Origin: Lumbricus rubellus
Taxonomy: Eukaryota > Annelida > Clitellata > Crassiclitellata > Lumbricidae
Direction of reading: 5' to 3'
Length of the DNA stretch: 64,000 bases
NCBI GenBank assembly: GCA_945859605.1
Contig: OX243817.1
Span: 34,378,660-34,442,659, forward strand
Shown here piece by piece: positions 11,277-19,897 of the stretch (position 1 is its first letter; each line of letters begins with the position of its first letter). The notes beneath the pieces were generated by a model that saw only the letters and a list, made by a program, of their open reading frames with translations, made no database searches and was not told where the DNA came from. The translations under genes and the position numbers were made by a program.

Positions 11277-11570
11277 GGGGTCGACGTGAACTTAGACAAG
11301 ACGAAATCATTCCAGCCATTATAAGAAACAACATGGATTACTTCACGGAGCATATTCAACCAAGGCAAGTAATCAACAAACTTCACAACCTCGGAATCAT
11401 ACGAGACGAGAGGATGAGACATCTGAGGAGCATGTCATACGACTCTGAGAAAAACTACGAAGTATTGAATATCATCAGAGCAGCGTCCATTGAGAATTAT
11501 CATCGCTTCGTACAATGTCTTAGAGAGACGGACCAGAATTTGATTGCAGATGTGGCAGAAAAAGGCGGTG
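11277..11570 (+). CDS. Gene B exon 7: third CARD
   Basis: The acceptor is gcactttttcag and the donor GGT G|gtgagt; 294 nt, phase 1-1. The CARD pattern is IIRNNMDYFTEHIQPRQVI, then NLGIIRDERMRHLRSMS, then NYEVLNIIRAASIENYHRF and CLRETDQNLIADV. The homologous exon of gene C is at 45,509-45,796. Confidence 0.87.
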
Positions 11571-12071
11571 GTGAGTTTAACCTGGTCTTTTGTTTTTGAC
11601 ACCAAAGAAACTTAATTCTCTCTGCTTCTCTTTTGCAGACAGCCATATTCACTCGGTTCACAGTTCCACAGTCTCTGCCCACACTGTGCCAATATTGGAA
11701 ACTCGTGGACAGCTACAGGAACCTAGTCTAGTAGTCTTTGAAGTTTACTCTTTGCTCAGTTTGCTGCCGAGAATAATTGTGGGCCTATTGCTACATTAGG
11801 CTATAGGGTATAGGACCTATAGGTCTACTGTAGGCCTAACAGTGAAATGATTGGATTAACTCACTATAGAGCGTTAGAATTGTGTCAGCTGTGCAGTCAC
11901 ATACTTTCAAACTGAATAAATTATTTTGTTTTGTTGATACTTTGGAAATCAAATCTTTGTTCTGTGATCCCATTCCCGGGATCACAGAGTTAACAGTTAA
12001 AACTGATGTTGGCAACGAGAGTTAGGCTTTCGACTAGGCTAAATCTGTTGTGGCTTCTTATTTTTCTATAG

Positions 12072-12494
12072 TGGTATTGAAGGCTAAAGTCACACATGAA
12101 CCAACAGAAAATCTTGAATTAGTGCAAAAAGAAATTGTTCAGAAATTGAACCAGCTGCAAGACAAAACGGTTTCAAAGAGCGAGGAGGTGTGGCGATTCC
12201 TAAGTCAACTGAAGAGAGCCAACATTGAGATCGTCAGTGCTCGGTGGGACAAAGGCGTCGTCATGTGGCTCTGGTGTCGATCCGAAAGAGCTATTCACTT
12301 GATAGAGCGTCTGAATATGACGGAATCCGAGGAATTTGGCAAGAAAAGTCAGCAGGAATCGTCTAGCCAAAAATATGAATTGAATAAATTTGGAATTTTG
12401 TTCGACGGTCTCTTCGCTTTGTTGCTATCTGAAAAAGATGACATTGTGCCAGCGATAAGCAGTGTGTTCATGGATAATACAGACAAAGATGTCG
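12072..12494 (+). CDS. Gene B exon 8: second TRADD-N-like module
   Basis: The acceptor is tatttttctatag and the donor GTC G|gtaaga; 423 nt, phase 1-1. The translation starts VVLKAKVTHEPTENLE, then reads EEVWRFLSQLKRANIEIVSA, a strand/Cys segment KGVVMWLWCRSERAIHLI and a helical LFDGLFALLLSEK, ending VFMDNTDKDV. The strand-Cys-helix order echoes exon 4, so the protein carries two copies of this module. Paralogous exons are 1-201 (partial) and 46,453-46,819. The Polinton begins 306 bases after this exon. Confidence 0.82.
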
Positions 12495-12760
12495 GTAAGA
12501 GTTCGCGAATAAGTCTAATGCATTCATGAAGTTTCGGAATTTGGACATCTCTATGCTATAGTAGTTCTCTTCACTTTGGTTCCTTGTTAAATTCTAATCC
12601 TGTGGTATTTACTGAAAAATTACTGAAAATTTGATATAGGCTAGCGCTCCTTCAAGGTCACTACTCAGGTAAGGGGTGATTAAATGATCATTCGTTCATA
12701 CGGCGTAAATTGTAATCAAAAAGGGTTCATGTTGGTTTGAAATAGCCTAATAAGCAATGA

Positions 12761-12795
<35 letters not shown>

Positions 12796-12799
12796 TTAG

Positions 12800-12909
12800 T
12801 AGTAGTAATAAAAGAAGGCCTCTGACTCATTTGACCCATACAGCCTTCACTTTCGCCCATTTGACCTATACTTGCCTTAACAATTGAGTGCCCGCGCAGT
12901 TTAACCAAA
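12800..12909 (+). repeat. Polinton left terminal inverted repeat
   Basis: The 110 bases, from tagtagtaataaaag to gcgcagtttaaccaaa, are an exact reverse complement of 31,384-31,493. They are flanked on the outside by an (ATT)n microsatellite (about 12,760-12,797). The repeat is short for the group, where several hundred bases are usual. Confidence 0.92.
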
Positions 12910-12968
12910 TCCCTGGTTCAACCCGGCGTGCACAAACAAGCATCCTCATTATATCCAGGCTGTTTTGC

Positions 12969-13013
12969 ATTTAGTCACGTTTTAAAATTTCAACGCTCGC
13001 AACGTGACTAAAT
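12969..13013. terminator. Perfect hairpin downstream of the first Polinton gene
   Basis: The 13-base arms atttagtcacgtt (12,969-12,981) and aacgtgactaaat (13,001-13,013) are perfect inverted repeats around a 19-base loop. They lie about 45 bases past the stop of the minus-strand gene at 13,056-13,775. A second perfect hairpin separates the convergent genes at 22,645-22,678. A role in transcript 3'-end formation is inference. Confidence 0.5.
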
Positions 13014-13055
13014 CCTAGTTTTTTTCGACTCCTTCTCAGCTTCGTCTATATCGGT

Positions 13056-13775
13056 TTATTCGTGTTCAACGAAAAGACGTCTTTTTCTAGTGAATCGATC
13101 GATGACTATGGCGTCGTTTACTTTGACCTGAATCGATGGTTTAGCGCCAATGTATATATTATCGATTACAACATCGCAAACGATTTTACACCGTTCGTTT
13201 ACAAGCGTCTTAGGATCGATCGGTTCATCGTCTATATCGTAAAATCCTGTAGTTATTTTAGGTGGGATATTAGGAGCTCGCGATTTTTCATAGGAAGTCA
13301 AAAGTTTCGGAAACAGAGTAGGAGGTATATCTGGAAGTACCACACCTTTCTCCTTCTTTCTGTAAAAAATATCCATTTGACTGACGTCCGCATCCATTTC
13401 GTATTTATTCAATGCATCTTTCACATCGGATCTTTTCAGATGTTTTTTAATGAGTTTTAAAATCGATTCAAACATTTCTATCGTTTTCGCTTCCTCTTCG
13501 GTTTCGCCTCCCATTTTATCGTACATGGTGAGTGGCAAAGTATACGATTCTACCAGATCCGTTTGTTTGGATCGATTCTCTTGAATTCCAAACGAATACA
13601 ACGCAGGAGTTTTTATTGATATTTTGCCGATTTTCCCATTATCGTATTTGTATTTCAGAAACACGTGTTGAAATGTAATTTTGGTGGGGTGAGTAATTTT
13701 TCTCATATGTGTAATTGTTTTCACATTTTCGAAGACGACATTATTGATATCAAAGTTTTCAAATGTTATTGCCAT
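13056..13775 (-). CDS. Polinton conserved protein, DUF5871-like (possible ssDNA-binding)
   Basis: The 239 residues start at a true ATG (13,775). The protein begins MAITFENFDINNVVFEN and has a beta-rich N-terminal half (TKITFQHVFLKYKYDNGKIG) and an acidic middle. The C-terminus IYIGAKPSIQVKVNDAIV is the segment that recalls the DUF5871 family of large DNA viruses. That family has been suggested to be single-stranded DNA-binding, but I cannot test it here. It is the leftmost gene of the element, intact, followed by a hairpin. Product assignment is tentative, though its place as a conserved Polinton gene is likely. Confidence 0.6.
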   Translation of the reverse strand: MAITFENFDINNVVFENVKTITHMRKITHPTKITFQHVFLKYKYDNGKIGKISIKTPALYSFGIQENRSKQTDLVESYTLPLTMYDKMGGETEEEAKTIEMFESILKLIKKHLKRSDVKDALNKYEMDADVSQMDIFYRKKEKGVVLPDIPPTLFPKLLTSYEKSRAPNIPPKITTGFYDIDDEPIDPKTLVNERCKIVCDVVIDNIYIGAKPSIQVKVNDAIVIDRFTRKRRLFVEHE

Positions 13776-13838
13776 AGTATCTCTTTTTATTACACGAATA
13801 TTATTTTTTCAAACACAGCACATTTTTTCATAATCGTC

Positions 13839-14582
13839 TCACAATGTCACCAAGTCTTCATTTTCGATCCAAGAATTAAATGAGTCTGGGTAGCCCAACC
13901 ATTTCACGAGACATTTCTTTCCGCGTTTCCTAATCACTTTTTCGATTCTAAATATTTCTTGAGTTGTTTTCTGTAGCTCCTGTTCATAAAAAGAGCCTTG
14001 TATTTCCTCGCCATTAGAATCAGTAATCTTGTAAGTTGGCGGATCCGTATATTGAACCTGAGATACTACAAAAACTTCCTCCACCCATCTACTCGTATAT
14101 CCCTTTTCAAAAATATTCTTCTTCCTAGTTATTCTGACTCGATCGCCGATTGAAAACTTTGGCATAATAGGCTCCGAAATCTCATCGCCGTATAAATTCA
14201 TAAATACAGTCTTTTCGTTCGCTTTCATACTAGCCTTCGCGGGAGTCATTTTAATGGAAGAATGTCTCGTTTCATTATAATTACTAACCATTTCGTCTAA
14301 TACATCGATATATCTTCTAGTTGAATTGGCCGTAAAGTACTTGAACATTTTATCTTTCATCGTACGCACCCATCTTTCTACGATACAACTTTTTTCCTCG
14401 TTCTCGGTAGAATACAACTCGACTAAATTCTTTACATTTTTATTATAAAATTCTTTCCCTTTGTCGCACCAAACTTTGACCGGCTGTCGACCACCCCCGA
14501 GTATGTTCACGAACCCATCAGCGGTAGACCTCCCACTCTTGTCATGTAATGGAACGATCCATCCGTATTTTGAAAATACATC
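13839..14582 (-). pseudogene. Polinton integrase, C-terminal fragment with chromodomain
   Basis: Retroviral-type (rve/DDE) integrase portion. The second catalytic Asp is in VKVWCDKGKEFYN, the Glu follows in the ENEEKSCIVERWVRTMKDK stretch, an SH3-like segment (FSIGDRVRITRKK...) comes next, and a C-terminal chromodomain ends in CLVKWLGYPDSFNSWIENED. This enzyme joins the element ends to host DNA, with the chromodomain possibly steering site choice. The gene is broken at 14,583 by a mariner insertion; the N-terminal part lies beyond it at 15,595-15,776. The open frame runs a little way into the mariner end but those residues are foreign. The copy cannot make the enzyme. Confidence 0.88.
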
Positions 14583-14584
14583 TA

Positions 14585-15594
14585 CACGGTGATTCATAAA
14601 AAACCATCCCCCTGCATATTTCACTGTAACTCCGTCAAATGTCATGCTATGTGAAAGAAATTTTAAAGGAAGACAGAGGAGTTATTTCTAAACATTCGGA
14701 AAGTTAAAGTTTATGTTCAAATTGACCCCCCCCCTTTGGCAGCGACGCATGCGCGAAGTCGAGTACGCCACTGTTTGACTGATTCATCAATGATGCGCTG
14801 ATCCATCTCGTCCCATGCCTCCACAATTCGACTTCGCAACTCACTGACATAACGTATTCGAGATCTGTAGACCTAGCTTCTCTTGCATGACACTCCATAT
14901 CTTATAGTCCACTGGATTTAAATCAGGGCTGTTGGGTGGCCACAAAGTAGGCGGGATGAAATCAGGTGTTTCAGTTTCCAGTAACGCAACAGTGTCCCGT
15001 GCTCTGTGCGCAGGGGCGCTATCCTGCTGGAAGATAAAATCCTCATCGGTAATGTCACGAATGTCTGGTAAAAGGCCCTGTTTTAGTGGAACATCTCTGT
15101 AATATTGTCCATTGACCTCATGACAACTGGTTCGGTGAAATGGATATGTTCGTACGACCAAGTCAGAGACCCGACCGATGCCATAAGGGATTTGCTGAAA
15201 GTTGGTCGATTCCGCAAAAGACGATTTGCTGGAACGTCCCTCTTCTGTATACCGGCAGATACGTGTTTGCGAACATTCTGATTGTTACTGGGTGCTGCCA
15301 CAGTAAAAAAAATTCTCACCTGGAGGCTAAACCAGATGAAATTGACCAGGTTTGCATGATACAACCTGAGTGACTGACAGGAACGTTGGAATATTGCTTG
15401 TTTCTCGAGATTATCGTGACGTCATTAGTTTCGTCATCCGCGTTACGTCATTATAGCTCTGAATGTGAAATAATTTATACAGCACTTGGCTAGAACATCA
15501 AGCTTCATTACTGTGAAATTTCGTTAAATTTGATGGTCATCTACATGAGTTATCCGAACTTACGCAGGGGGATGGTTTTTTATGAATCACCGTG
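14585..15594 (-). mobile_element. Mariner-family transposon inserted in the integrase gene
   Basis: The 1,010-bp element has perfect 31-bp terminal inverted repeats (14,585-14,615 and 15,564-15,594, starting CACGGTGATTCATAAAAAACC) and TA target duplications at 14,583-14,584 and 15,595-15,596. It contains a degraded transposase on the minus strand. It is shorter than a typical 1.3-kb mariner because the N-terminal coding part is mostly missing. The near-intact ends suggest a fairly recent, non-autonomous insertion. Confidence 0.93.
14704..15364 (-). pseudogene. Degenerate mariner transposase
   Basis: Three overlapping frames carry pieces in order: SLTWSYEHIHFTEP near 15,150-15,210, then a frame with FQQDSAPAHRARDTV and SPDLNPVDYKIWSVMQEKL, then one ending KGGGQFEHKL near 14,710. 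The DDE-fold motifs QQD and NPVD are separated by 37 residues, a DD37D-like spacing. At least two frameshifts and loss of the N-terminal DNA-binding part make it non-functional. Confidence 0.85.
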
Positions 15595-15776
15595 TATAAC
15601 GGTCAATAGATATTTCACACCATCATTATCTCTAGCGAAGGCTTGCATATCGATTAGATCAGCCGCCCAAATCTGATCAATCCCGCCAACATAGACCCGC
15701 CTCTTTCTAAAATGTCTTACTACTGGTTTGTGTAATTCATTCGCTAATTGATTAGTCCATTTCAAGTCCTGCTGTA
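15595..15776 (-). pseudogene. Polinton integrase, N-terminal fragment
   Basis: Encodes LANELHKPVVRHFRKRRV followed by the first catalytic Asp in IWAADLIDM and a strand ending at YLLTVI, where the mariner interrupts it. No ATG lies in this frame. The frame stays open upstream into the 3' end of the phospholipase gene, overlapping it in the -1 frame around 15,764-15,790. In related elements I recall the two being one long open frame, so a one-base indel in the A-rich stretch there is likely, but this comparison is from memory. Confidence 0.8.
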
Positions 15777-16307
15777 ATTTTTGGCTTTTTTAAAACCCAA
15801 CCCGAGACTAGCTTTAGTGGATAAAATAGGTTTGACTATCGCCCTCTCTATTCGTTCCCGCAAGCTTGGATTGGGTATATTATTTAATTGGTTTATCATT
15901 GCTCTATCAGCGACATTCCTAGAAGCTGTATCAGTGTGTTGATTGTATGCCAGGTCGTGAATATATGCTGCGCTATCTACCCTGTTTATAGGTCTGCTCC
16001 AATCTTTAAGAGTTTCGTTGGGATTCAAACGCAAATCTAGTCTAGTACCGGGACCAGTAAACTGATGGCCTGGCAAATGTAACTCGCCCGGGAATTTAGC
16101 CCAAGGTAAATTAATGTTACTAGTGGCAGCGTTCAATGAATTAACTAGATCTCCGCCTTGCACAACAGCTGCAGACGCCTTCACGAATTGAGTTTTTGTT
16201 TTCCCGCATACGACGCAAACACCTCTAAGCATCGATCTCCCATTATTAGTCACGGCGTTCTGCACATCTCTCGTTTCGGTTTGTTTTTTACACTTTACGC
16301 AATACAT
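15762..16307 (-). CDS. Zinc-ribbon plus phospholipase A2-like protein
   Basis: 181 residues from ATG at 16,307. The N-terminal 40 form a zinc ribbon (MYCVKC...RGVCVVCGKTK, two CxxC pairs; DUF5679-like). After a linker comes a parvovirus-type phospholipase A2 domain: calcium-loop motif FTGPGTRLD and catalytic HDLAY (HDxxY) with a following Asp in NVADRAM. In parvoviruses and adintoviruses this enzyme hydrolyses membrane phospholipid to let particles leave endosomes. It is divergent with the packaging ATPase, separated by only 29 A/T-rich bases. The 3' end overlaps the integrase frame, and the last residues may be out of their original frame. Confidence 0.82.
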   Translation of the reverse strand: MYCVKCKKQTETRDVQNAVTNNGRSMLRGVCVVCGKTKTQFVKASAAVVQGGDLVNSLNAATSNINLPWAKFPGELHLPGHQFTGPGTRLDLRLNPNETLKDWSRPINRVDSAAYIHDLAYNQHTDTASRNVADRAMINQLNNIPNPSLRERIERAIVKPILSTKASLGLGFKKAKNYSRT

Positions 16308-16336
16308 TTCGTTTTTTAATACTATATATTTTTAAA
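16308..16336. promoter_or_regulatory. 29-bp divergent A/T-rich promoter
   Basis: Only ttcgttttttaatactatatatttttaaa-type sequence separates the ATG of the phospholipase gene (minus) from the ATG of the ATPase (plus). It must contain both start regions. The TATATA core resembles the leaders of other genes of this element (for example 21,272-21,298 and 29,530-29,545). Confidence 0.5.
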
Positions 16337-17125
16337 ATGGAGATTAGAGATATGAGTTGGGGCACGGCGCTCTCGAAAAGATTCAATAATCCGTTGCTAC
16401 CCAAAAGCATACGCGGTTTGATAGTTGGGAAATCGGCGTGTGGAAAAACAACGCTTCTTCTTAATCTTTTACTCAGGTCGGACTGGCTGGACTATAATAA
16501 CTTACAAGTATTCGGCGCATCTCTGTTCCAGCCGGAATATCGTATTATCAAAAAAGCATACGAAGAAAAATTACCGAAAGAAGCGATCGTTTGGTTGTTC
16601 GAGCACCGAGATGAAATCGTGGGTCTAAATGCGTCGCCAGACCTCGTTATGGAGGAAATATCAAAAAACTTAGAAACTAAATCCGATATAATTGCCAAGT
16701 TCTTTGAGAGCGCCGAAGATGTACCAGACCTGAGGGATTTGAGCGCTGAAAGGAAGAACCTGATGATATTCGATGATCTTCAATTGGAACGACAAAACAA
16801 ATGTGAAACGTATTATAATCGAGGGAGGCATAGTAATGTAGATTGTTTTTACCTCGCCCAGAATTATTTCAAATTACCGCGTCAAACAATCAGAGAAAAT
16901 GCGAACTTTATTTGTCTGTTCAAACAAGACCTGAAAAATTGTAATCATATGTATAACGATCATGTGAGTACAGACATGTCGAAAGATGAATTTAGAAAAC
17001 TATGCAAAACAGTATGGGAGCAACCTCATGGATTCGTGGTTTTAGACCTGACTAGCGACAAGAACAATGGCAAATACCGATGCGGACTCGACACATTTTA
17101 TGTAATCGAGGATCCGCTATTGTAA
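16337..17125 (+). CDS. Polinton genome-packaging ATPase (FtsK/A32-type)
   Basis: 262 residues from ATG 16,337. Walker A is GLIVGKSACGKTTLLLNLL (about residues 27-45) and Walker B is NLMIFDDLQ (about residues 141-149), followed by a conserved RHSNVDCFYLAQNYFKLPR segment as in A32/FtsK-HerA packaging ATPases. In adenovirus-like and Polinton systems it pumps DNA into the preformed capsid using ATP. The frame is intact and of normal length. It heads the plus-strand morphogenesis block and is followed directly by the minor capsid gene. Confidence 0.93.
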   Translation: MEIRDMSWGTALSKRFNNPLLPKSIRGLIVGKSACGKTTLLLNLLLRSDWLDYNNLQVFGASLFQPEYRIIKKAYEEKLPKEAIVWLFEHRDEIVGLNASPDLVMEEISKNLETKSDIIAKFFESAEDVPDLRDLSAERKNLMIFDDLQLERQNKCETYYNRGRHSNVDCFYLAQNYFKLPRQTIRENANFICLFKQDLKNCNHMYNDHVSTDMSKDEFRKLCKTVWEQPHGFVVLDLTSDKNNGKYRCGLDTFYVIEDPLL

Positions 17126-17133
17126 AATTGTAA

Positions 17134-17943
17134 AATTGTATAGTAAAAAAGGAATCATCGCTTCTCAAACAGATATCGGAAAACACGGAAAAGACGGCCC
17201 GTAACACGGAACCAAAAACATCATTTTCCATTTTTCTAAGCGAAAAGAGCACGCGAATCAGAACGAAGTTTAATCCACTACTCGAACTGGAGAAGAATAA
17301 GAAATACGAAATGGCCTTAGTTGCTCTCGAGACGTACTATTCTTTTCCAAATATCGATGCGACAAACAACGTCTTCAGGTATTCGCCGGATTCCGGCACA
17401 GATTGGGTAAACATCGAAGTTCCGGAGGGTTGCTATGAAATAACGGATATCAACGAATATATACAGAGAGTCATGAAGGGGAATGGGCATTTCGACGGAG
17501 TAAATGGAAATTACTTTATCTCAATAGCGCCAAACACCAATACTCTGAGGTCTGTGGTGAATATAGAAGCAGATTATATGGTTGACTTTACGCCAAAGAA
17601 TTCGATAGGAAAGGTTCTAGGTTTCAGCAGATGGATCTATTCGGGCGGATACAACGAATCGGAGGACTTGGTAAATATAATGAGTGTAAGCAGCCTGAGA
17701 GTGACCAGCGACATTATCGGGTCTTCGTACACTAACGGAACATCGGAAAACGTGATATATTCTTTTTTCCCAAACGTAGGCCCGGGTTACAAGATTATCG
17801 AAGTGCCGCATAATTTAATATATCTCCCGATTTTGCTATCTACAATTTCAACGATGGAAACGAGGCTCACGGACCAACATGGGAACCTACTAAATCTTCG
17901 AAGTGAAGAATTAGCGATTCGGTTTCACATCAGGGAAGTTTGA
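17134..17943 (+). CDS. Polinton minor capsid protein (penton-type single jelly roll)
   Basis: The recognisable protein includes SFSIFLSEKSTRIRTKFNP, YEMALVALETYYSFPNI, PEGCYEITDINEYIQRV and SIGKVLGFSRWIYSGG, the pattern of the Polinton minor (penton) capsid protein that closes the five-fold vertices. The first ATG (17,311) would cut off the conserved N-terminal strand that begins near 17,220. The frame is open back to a TAA at 17,131-17,133 with no ATG. Either the start codon is lost or a non-ATG start is used, so the 5' limit is uncertain. It is placed between the ATPase and the core-protein gene, as expected. Confidence 0.8.
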   Translation, partial: NCIVKKESSLLKQISENTEKTARNTEPKTSFSIFLSEKSTRIRTKFNPLLELEKNKKYEMALVALETYYSFPNIDATNNVFRYSPDSGTDWVNIEVPEGCYEITDINEYIQRVMKGNGHFDGVNGNYFISIAPNTNTLRSVVNIEADYMVDFTPKNSIGKVLGFSRWIYSGGYNESEDLVNIMSVSSLRVTSDIIGSSYTNGTSENVIYSFFPNVGPGYKIIEVPHNLIYLPILLSTISTMETRLTDQHGNLLNLRSEELAIRFHIREV

Positions 17944-17968
17944 AAGTTTTTTGTAATTTATTAATAAA

Positions 17969-18571
17969 ATGAGTCGTTACACGGGCGTAAAAGTTAGCCT
18001 AATATTTCAGAAGCGCAACAAGACAAAATTAAAAGATCACTTCAAGCGGGAACCGGCGTGAGTATCAAACTATCGCACGATGATTTGAATGGTGAACACG
18101 TTTTGGCTCTCACCCAGGCGCAAATCAATAAAATGACAACGGCCTACCAAAAAGGAACTGGCGTGATTATTAAAATGAGTAAAACGCAATTGGAGAACAA
18201 CAATAAAGTCGAAGGTGGATTCATAGGCGCTATACTTCCGTTTCTGGCGACAGCGGGACGGTTCCTTCTGTCTAATGCGCTGCCAAGTTTGGCGATGGGG
18301 GCATTGAGCGGTCTTGGCTCCGCGGCAACTACCAAGACTGTAGATAAAATCAGCGGTTCGGGTGTAATGTATGTACAAGAAAGGCGACATAGCGTGCAAG
18401 ATAAGACCAGCCGGATCTGGTTTGTACTTGTCTCCGTGGCAAAAAGGTAGCTCAATAACGGCATCCGGGCTGTACATGAAAACAGGGTCGGGGTATGCGA
18501 GGGGCGAAGGACTTTTGTTGGGCCCCAACTCTCCGTTTCGAAACATTCCGATTCTCGGCATGATATTATAA
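17969..18571 (+). pseudogene. Polinton glycine-rich core/membrane protein, two frameshifts
   Basis: Starts MSRYTGVKV at ATG 17,969 and continues in a second frame with LSHDDLNGEHVLALTQAQI and a hydrophobic GGFIGAILPFLATAGRFLL. A third frame carries AGSGLYLSPWQKGS and GLLLGPNSPFRNIPILG, stopping at 18,571. The basic/hydrophobic make-up recalls the pX-like core or membrane-active virion proteins of adintoviruses. The first shift, near 18,000, looks like a five-base GCCTA insertion beside a TA. The second, near 18,370, is a repeated ATGT. The gene is broken in this copy unless these are assembly errors. Confidence 0.78.
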
Positions 18572-18587
18572 ATTATTCTATTAAAAA

Positions 18588-18986
18588 ATGTCGAGACCAA
18601 TACACAAATTTGGAACTAAACCAACTAGACCGGTAGAGGTTAGAACGCAGCCCGTTTCAGTCTTTTGGAAGATTACGAGCGGTGTTACTCGCGCCCCAGT
18701 AAGACAACTAGGAGGTCTGCGATGGAAGATTTTTGCGCAAAATGATATTACGATACAACCAAAGGCGGCAAATACCCTAAGGCTTGGACTCGGTGTAGAA
18801 ATGACGGCGGGTCTTTGCCTCGTTTCCCTCAGACAGAGTATCAAAGAACGACGATGCAGCCTACTAGACGGAGTGATTTCAGAAGATGTGGTTGATGATA
18901 TCATAGTTTCCATTCAAAACAACTCCGATTCAGCAGTAACTATAAACGAAGGAGATTCGCTATGCTGTGTAAATTATCAACGGTAG
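18588..18986 (+). CDS. dUTPase-fold protein lacking the catalytic residues
   Basis: 132 residues from ATG 18,588. From about residue 48 on, the pattern (NDITIQPKAANTLRLGLGVEM...GLCLVSLRQS...LLDGVISEDVVDDIIVSIQNN...TINEGDSLCCV) follows the beta-strands of trimeric dUTPases. The hallmark GxIDxxYxG motif is replaced by GVISEDVVDD, losing the Asp and Tyr that bind and position the nucleotide, and the RSS-type loop is also changed. It is therefore more likely structural than enzymatic, perhaps a trimeric virion or decoy fold. Fold assignment is by eye. Its last codons overlap a possible upstream start of the next gene. Confidence 0.6.
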   Translation: MSRPIHKFGTKPTRPVEVRTQPVSVFWKITSGVTRAPVRQLGGLRWKIFAQNDITIQPKAANTLRLGLGVEMTAGLCLVSLRQSIKERRCSLLDGVISEDVVDDIIVSIQNNSDSAVTINEGDSLCCVNYQR

Positions 18987-19018
18987 AAAAAAAATATATA
19001 TTGCTAATAAATAAACGA

Positions 19019-19717
19019 ATGGAATACGAAGGCATCAAACTCTATCCGAACCTAACAAATATAACACCCTCTGCGCCAGAAGGTGAAATACAAATAGCCG
19101 CAGGGTCCGCACAAACGTATCGACTTCAGAAGATTAGCGAAATCAAAAAGGAGATCGAGCAAGAACGAGACAAAAGAGCAACGTTGAGTAAAAAGTATCA
19201 TAGAAGTGTAAGCGTAATCGGCGTAGTAGACAACTTCCTCTTGGGGGTCACGATGGGGCTCGGAATTTCGGGAATCGGCGTATTGTCCACCATAATTGCA
19301 GCCCCCATCGCTATTGCTATGGAAGAACCGGCGCTAGGTGCGGGGCTATTGAGTATAATCGGCAGCCGAATCAGTAAAAAGCTCGCCCTGAAGGCGGAGA
19401 AGCATGAAAAGATCAAAACGCTAGCTGACGCGAAGCTCAACACAATCAGCGACCATATTTCAAAAGCCCTCGTGGATGATCACATTTCAAATGAGGAATA
19501 TTCTCTGATTCTAAGCGAGATTGAAAAATTCAATGGCATGAAAGAAGAAATTAAAAGTAAGTCGAAAGTTGCGATAGACGCGATGGACGAGGAAACGAAA
19601 CAATCACTCATCGATCGGGGAAGAGAAGAAGTCAGGCGGTCCTTTCAAAGCATGTTTGCGAAATATACCGAATCTGTTCGAAAGACGACTAACGCGAACA
19701 TGTATGAAATCATGTAG
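19019..19717 (+). CDS. Polinton hydrophobic coiled-coil protein of unknown function
   Basis: About 232 residues from the ATG at 19,019 (MEYEGIKLYPNL), preferred over an upstream ATG at 18,962 that overlaps the preceding gene. Layout: a charged coiled coil (EIKKEIEQERDKRATLSKKY), then a long hydrophobic glycine-rich segment (VDNFLLGVTMGLGISGIG plus VLSTIIAAPIAIAM) that could cross a membrane twice, then a long charged helical C-terminal half. I recognise this as a protein recurring in invertebrate Polintons but know of no function. The frame is intact. Confidence 0.72.
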   Translation: MEYEGIKLYPNLTNITPSAPEGEIQIAAGSAQTYRLQKISEIKKEIEQERDKRATLSKKYHRSVSVIGVVDNFLLGVTMGLGISGIGVLSTIIAAPIAIAMEEPALGAGLLSIIGSRISKKLALKAEKHEKIKTLADAKLNTISDHISKALVDDHISNEEYSLILSEIEKFNGMKEEIKSKSKVAIDAMDEETKQSLIDRGREEVRRSFQSMFAKYTESVRKTTNANMYEIM

Positions 19718-19880
19718 AGTTTTGTAGAGTTTTGTAGAGTTTTGTAGACCTATGTCGCTATGTCTGAAAATACGTCTAACCTATGTTTTTACACATGTCG
19801 AAAAACACGTCTAAAAACACGTCTAAAAACACGTCTAAAAACACGTCGAAAAACACGTCGAAAAACACGTCGAAAAACAT
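19715..19880 (+). repeat. Two short tandem arrays between Polinton genes
   Basis: Three copies of an 11-base unit (tgtagagtttt) at 19,715-19,748 are followed by six full copies of the 12-base unit aaaaacacgtct/g at 19,801-19,872. The second array ends just before the ATG at 19,898 and may be part of that gene's leader. Confidence 0.85.
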
Positions 19881-19897
19881 TATATTTTTCATTGAAA

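Noticed and set aside
15764..15800. Programmed -1 frameshift between the phospholipase and integrase frames
   Set aside because: No canonical X XXY YYZ heptamer is in the right frame. A one-base indel in an A run is simpler.
19801..19880. CRISPR or iteron origin
   Set aside because: 12-base units without spacers. Polinton replication starts at the termini by protein priming, so an internal iteron origin is not expected.
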